Shown: positions 27,587-28,280 of the stretch, piece after piece | Layout: each line of letters begins with the position of its first letter | Position numbering within the stretch: the first letter of the stretch is position 1 | Assembly (NCBI GenBank): GCA_002049455.2 | Contig: KV919295.1 | Location: 1-28,280 of the forward strand | DNA: 28,280 nucleotides | From: Porphyra umbilicalis | Lineage: Eukaryota > Rhodophyta > Bangiophyceae > Bangiales > Bangiaceae | Reading direction: 5' to 3' | Program-made: the position numbers and the translations under genes | The notes under the pieces: model-generated | The model's database searches: none | What the model saw: the letters and a program-made list of their open reading frames with translations, nothing else | Told to the model about the DNA's origin: nothing

Positions 27587-28280
27587 ATGGTGCTTGAAGT
27601 CCCCCGCTGGCGCCCGCCCGGCGCCCCCGCGTGCCGCTCCAACACCGGGAGCACGGCGAGCGGCGGCAGCCGCGGCAGCACCGTCAGCGTCGACAGCGGG
27701 GGCGGCCGCTACGCCGCCGCCGCCGCCGCCGCCGTCGACGGCGACGGCGGGGCGGCGCCCACGGGGGGCGTCGGCGCCGGCGGCGCGCCGGCGGGTGCGG
27801 GTGCGGGTGCGGCAACGGCGGCAGGGGCCGTTGCCGTCACCCCCCCCGCCGGCGCGTATGGGGTGGCGGCGGAGCGGCGGGCGGCGCTGGCCGACTTGGC
27901 CGCCGGCGCCGCCCTCGAGTTGTCCCTCGAAGTGGCGGGCGGCCCGTGGGGCGCCGCCGCCGCGGCGGCGCACCCGCTCGCAACGGCCGCCCCCGGGGGG
28001 GGGTGGGGCGGCGGCGGCGGGTGGCCGCCCGGCGGCGCCGGCGCCGCGGCCGCCGCGGCCGCACGGGGGGGGGGCGGCGGCGGCGACGGCCGCGGCGGCG
28101 GCCACCCCCCCCCGCCGCCGCCGCCGCCGCCGCCCCGTCCGTGTCGCGCTCCCTCTCGGCGGGCGCCGTGGCGGGGGCGGCGCGGCCGGCGGCGGCGGCG
28201 AGCCGCCGCCTCGCCGCCCTCCTCCGCCCGTCCCCCCCCCGCCCCTTTGCGGTCCTCTTCTCCCGCTCCCCGGGGGGGGA
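27587..28280 (+). CDS. Partial low-complexity protein, runs off the window
   Basis: The ATG at 27587 sits in a textbook context (CCACCATGG) after a pyrimidine-rich leader like that before 4295. The frame is open to the window end (231 codons): MVLEVPRWRPPGAPACRSN, then Ala/Gly-rich sequence with a more ordinary helical patch (GVAAERRAALADLAAG, LELSLEVAGGPWG). After the Gly/Pro runs near 28060-28135 this frame becomes Arg-rich. A neighbouring frame reads more naturally (SVSRSLSAGAVAGAARP), so a homopolymer shift is likely there. SLSAGAVAGA is faintly like the start of a mitochondrial carrier repeat, but that is not enough to name it. No function is assigned. Confidence 0.45.
   Translation, partial: MVLEVPRWRPPGAPACRSNTGSTASGGSRGSTVSVDSGGGRYAAAAAAAVDGDGGAAPTGGVGAGGAPAGAGAGAATAAGAVAVTPPAGAYGVAAERRAALADLAAGAALELSLEVAGGPWGAAAAAAHPLATAAPGGGWGGGGGWPPGGAGAAAAAAARGGGGGGDGRGGGHPPPPPPPPPPRPCRAPSRRAPWRGRRGRRRRRAAASPPSSARPPPAPLRSSSPAPRGG

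Noticed and set aside
28130..28270. Mitochondrial carrier N-terminus
   Set aside because: Only a short SLSAGAVAGA-like string supports it, in a frame that needs a homopolymer shift; the carrier PX[DE]XX[KR] signature is not visible.

Overview
The window looks like nuclear DNA of a very GC-rich eukaryote. Two genes carry GT-AG introns of 202 and 298 bp at clean codon boundaries. Start codons sit in Kozak-like contexts behind pyrimidine-rich leaders. There are two complete Ty1/copia LTR retrotransposons and several foldback or TIR elements. No prokaryotic operon, rRNA, tRNA or CRISPR signal was seen. A bangiophyte red alga (Porphyra/Pyropia type) would fit the base composition, sparse short introns and copia content, but that is inference.

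Layout. Positions 1-1470 hold no supportable gene, only a 92-bp foldback element (501-592). Positions 1475-1790 (-) are a decayed copy of the 3' end of a gene found at 4295-6513. Positions 1904-3374 (-) encode a two-exon SWIM plus RING zinc-finger protein, probably an E3 ubiquitin ligase. It is divergent from a + strand gene at 4295-6513, which encodes an unrecognised membrane-anchored, helix-rich protein whose reading frame is broken at poly-G and poly-C runs. Positions 7699-8598 are a 900-bp non-autonomous DNA transposon with perfect 58-bp terminal inverted repeats. Positions 8698-16744 (-) are a single F-box/leucine-rich-repeat-like host gene, cut in two by copia element 1 (9853-16175, + strand).

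Positions 16851-17074 and 18225-18375 are two further foldback structures. Copia element 2 (18738-24539, - strand) follows. It has one uninterrupted Gag-Pol frame and also sits inside a possible small host gene. Positions 24791-27586 are extremely GC-rich and open in all frames, with no gene that can be defended. A partial + strand reading frame begins at 27587 behind a long pyrimidine tract and runs off the window.

The two retroelements are the best-supported content. Both have TG...CA long terminal repeats, 5-bp target duplications and nearly identical LTR pairs, so both are recent insertions. They are different families with different priming sites: element 1 has a PBS pairing with a tRNA 3' end, and element 2 has a PBS matching the anticodon arm of initiator methionine tRNA. 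Element 2 keeps every catalytic motif. Element 1 has an in-frame stop inside Gag and an atypical protease motif, so it is probably not autonomous. No novel multi-gene system is evident. The points most worth following are the split host gene, the half-tRNA primer site, the related foldback/TIR elements and the duplicated gene fragment.
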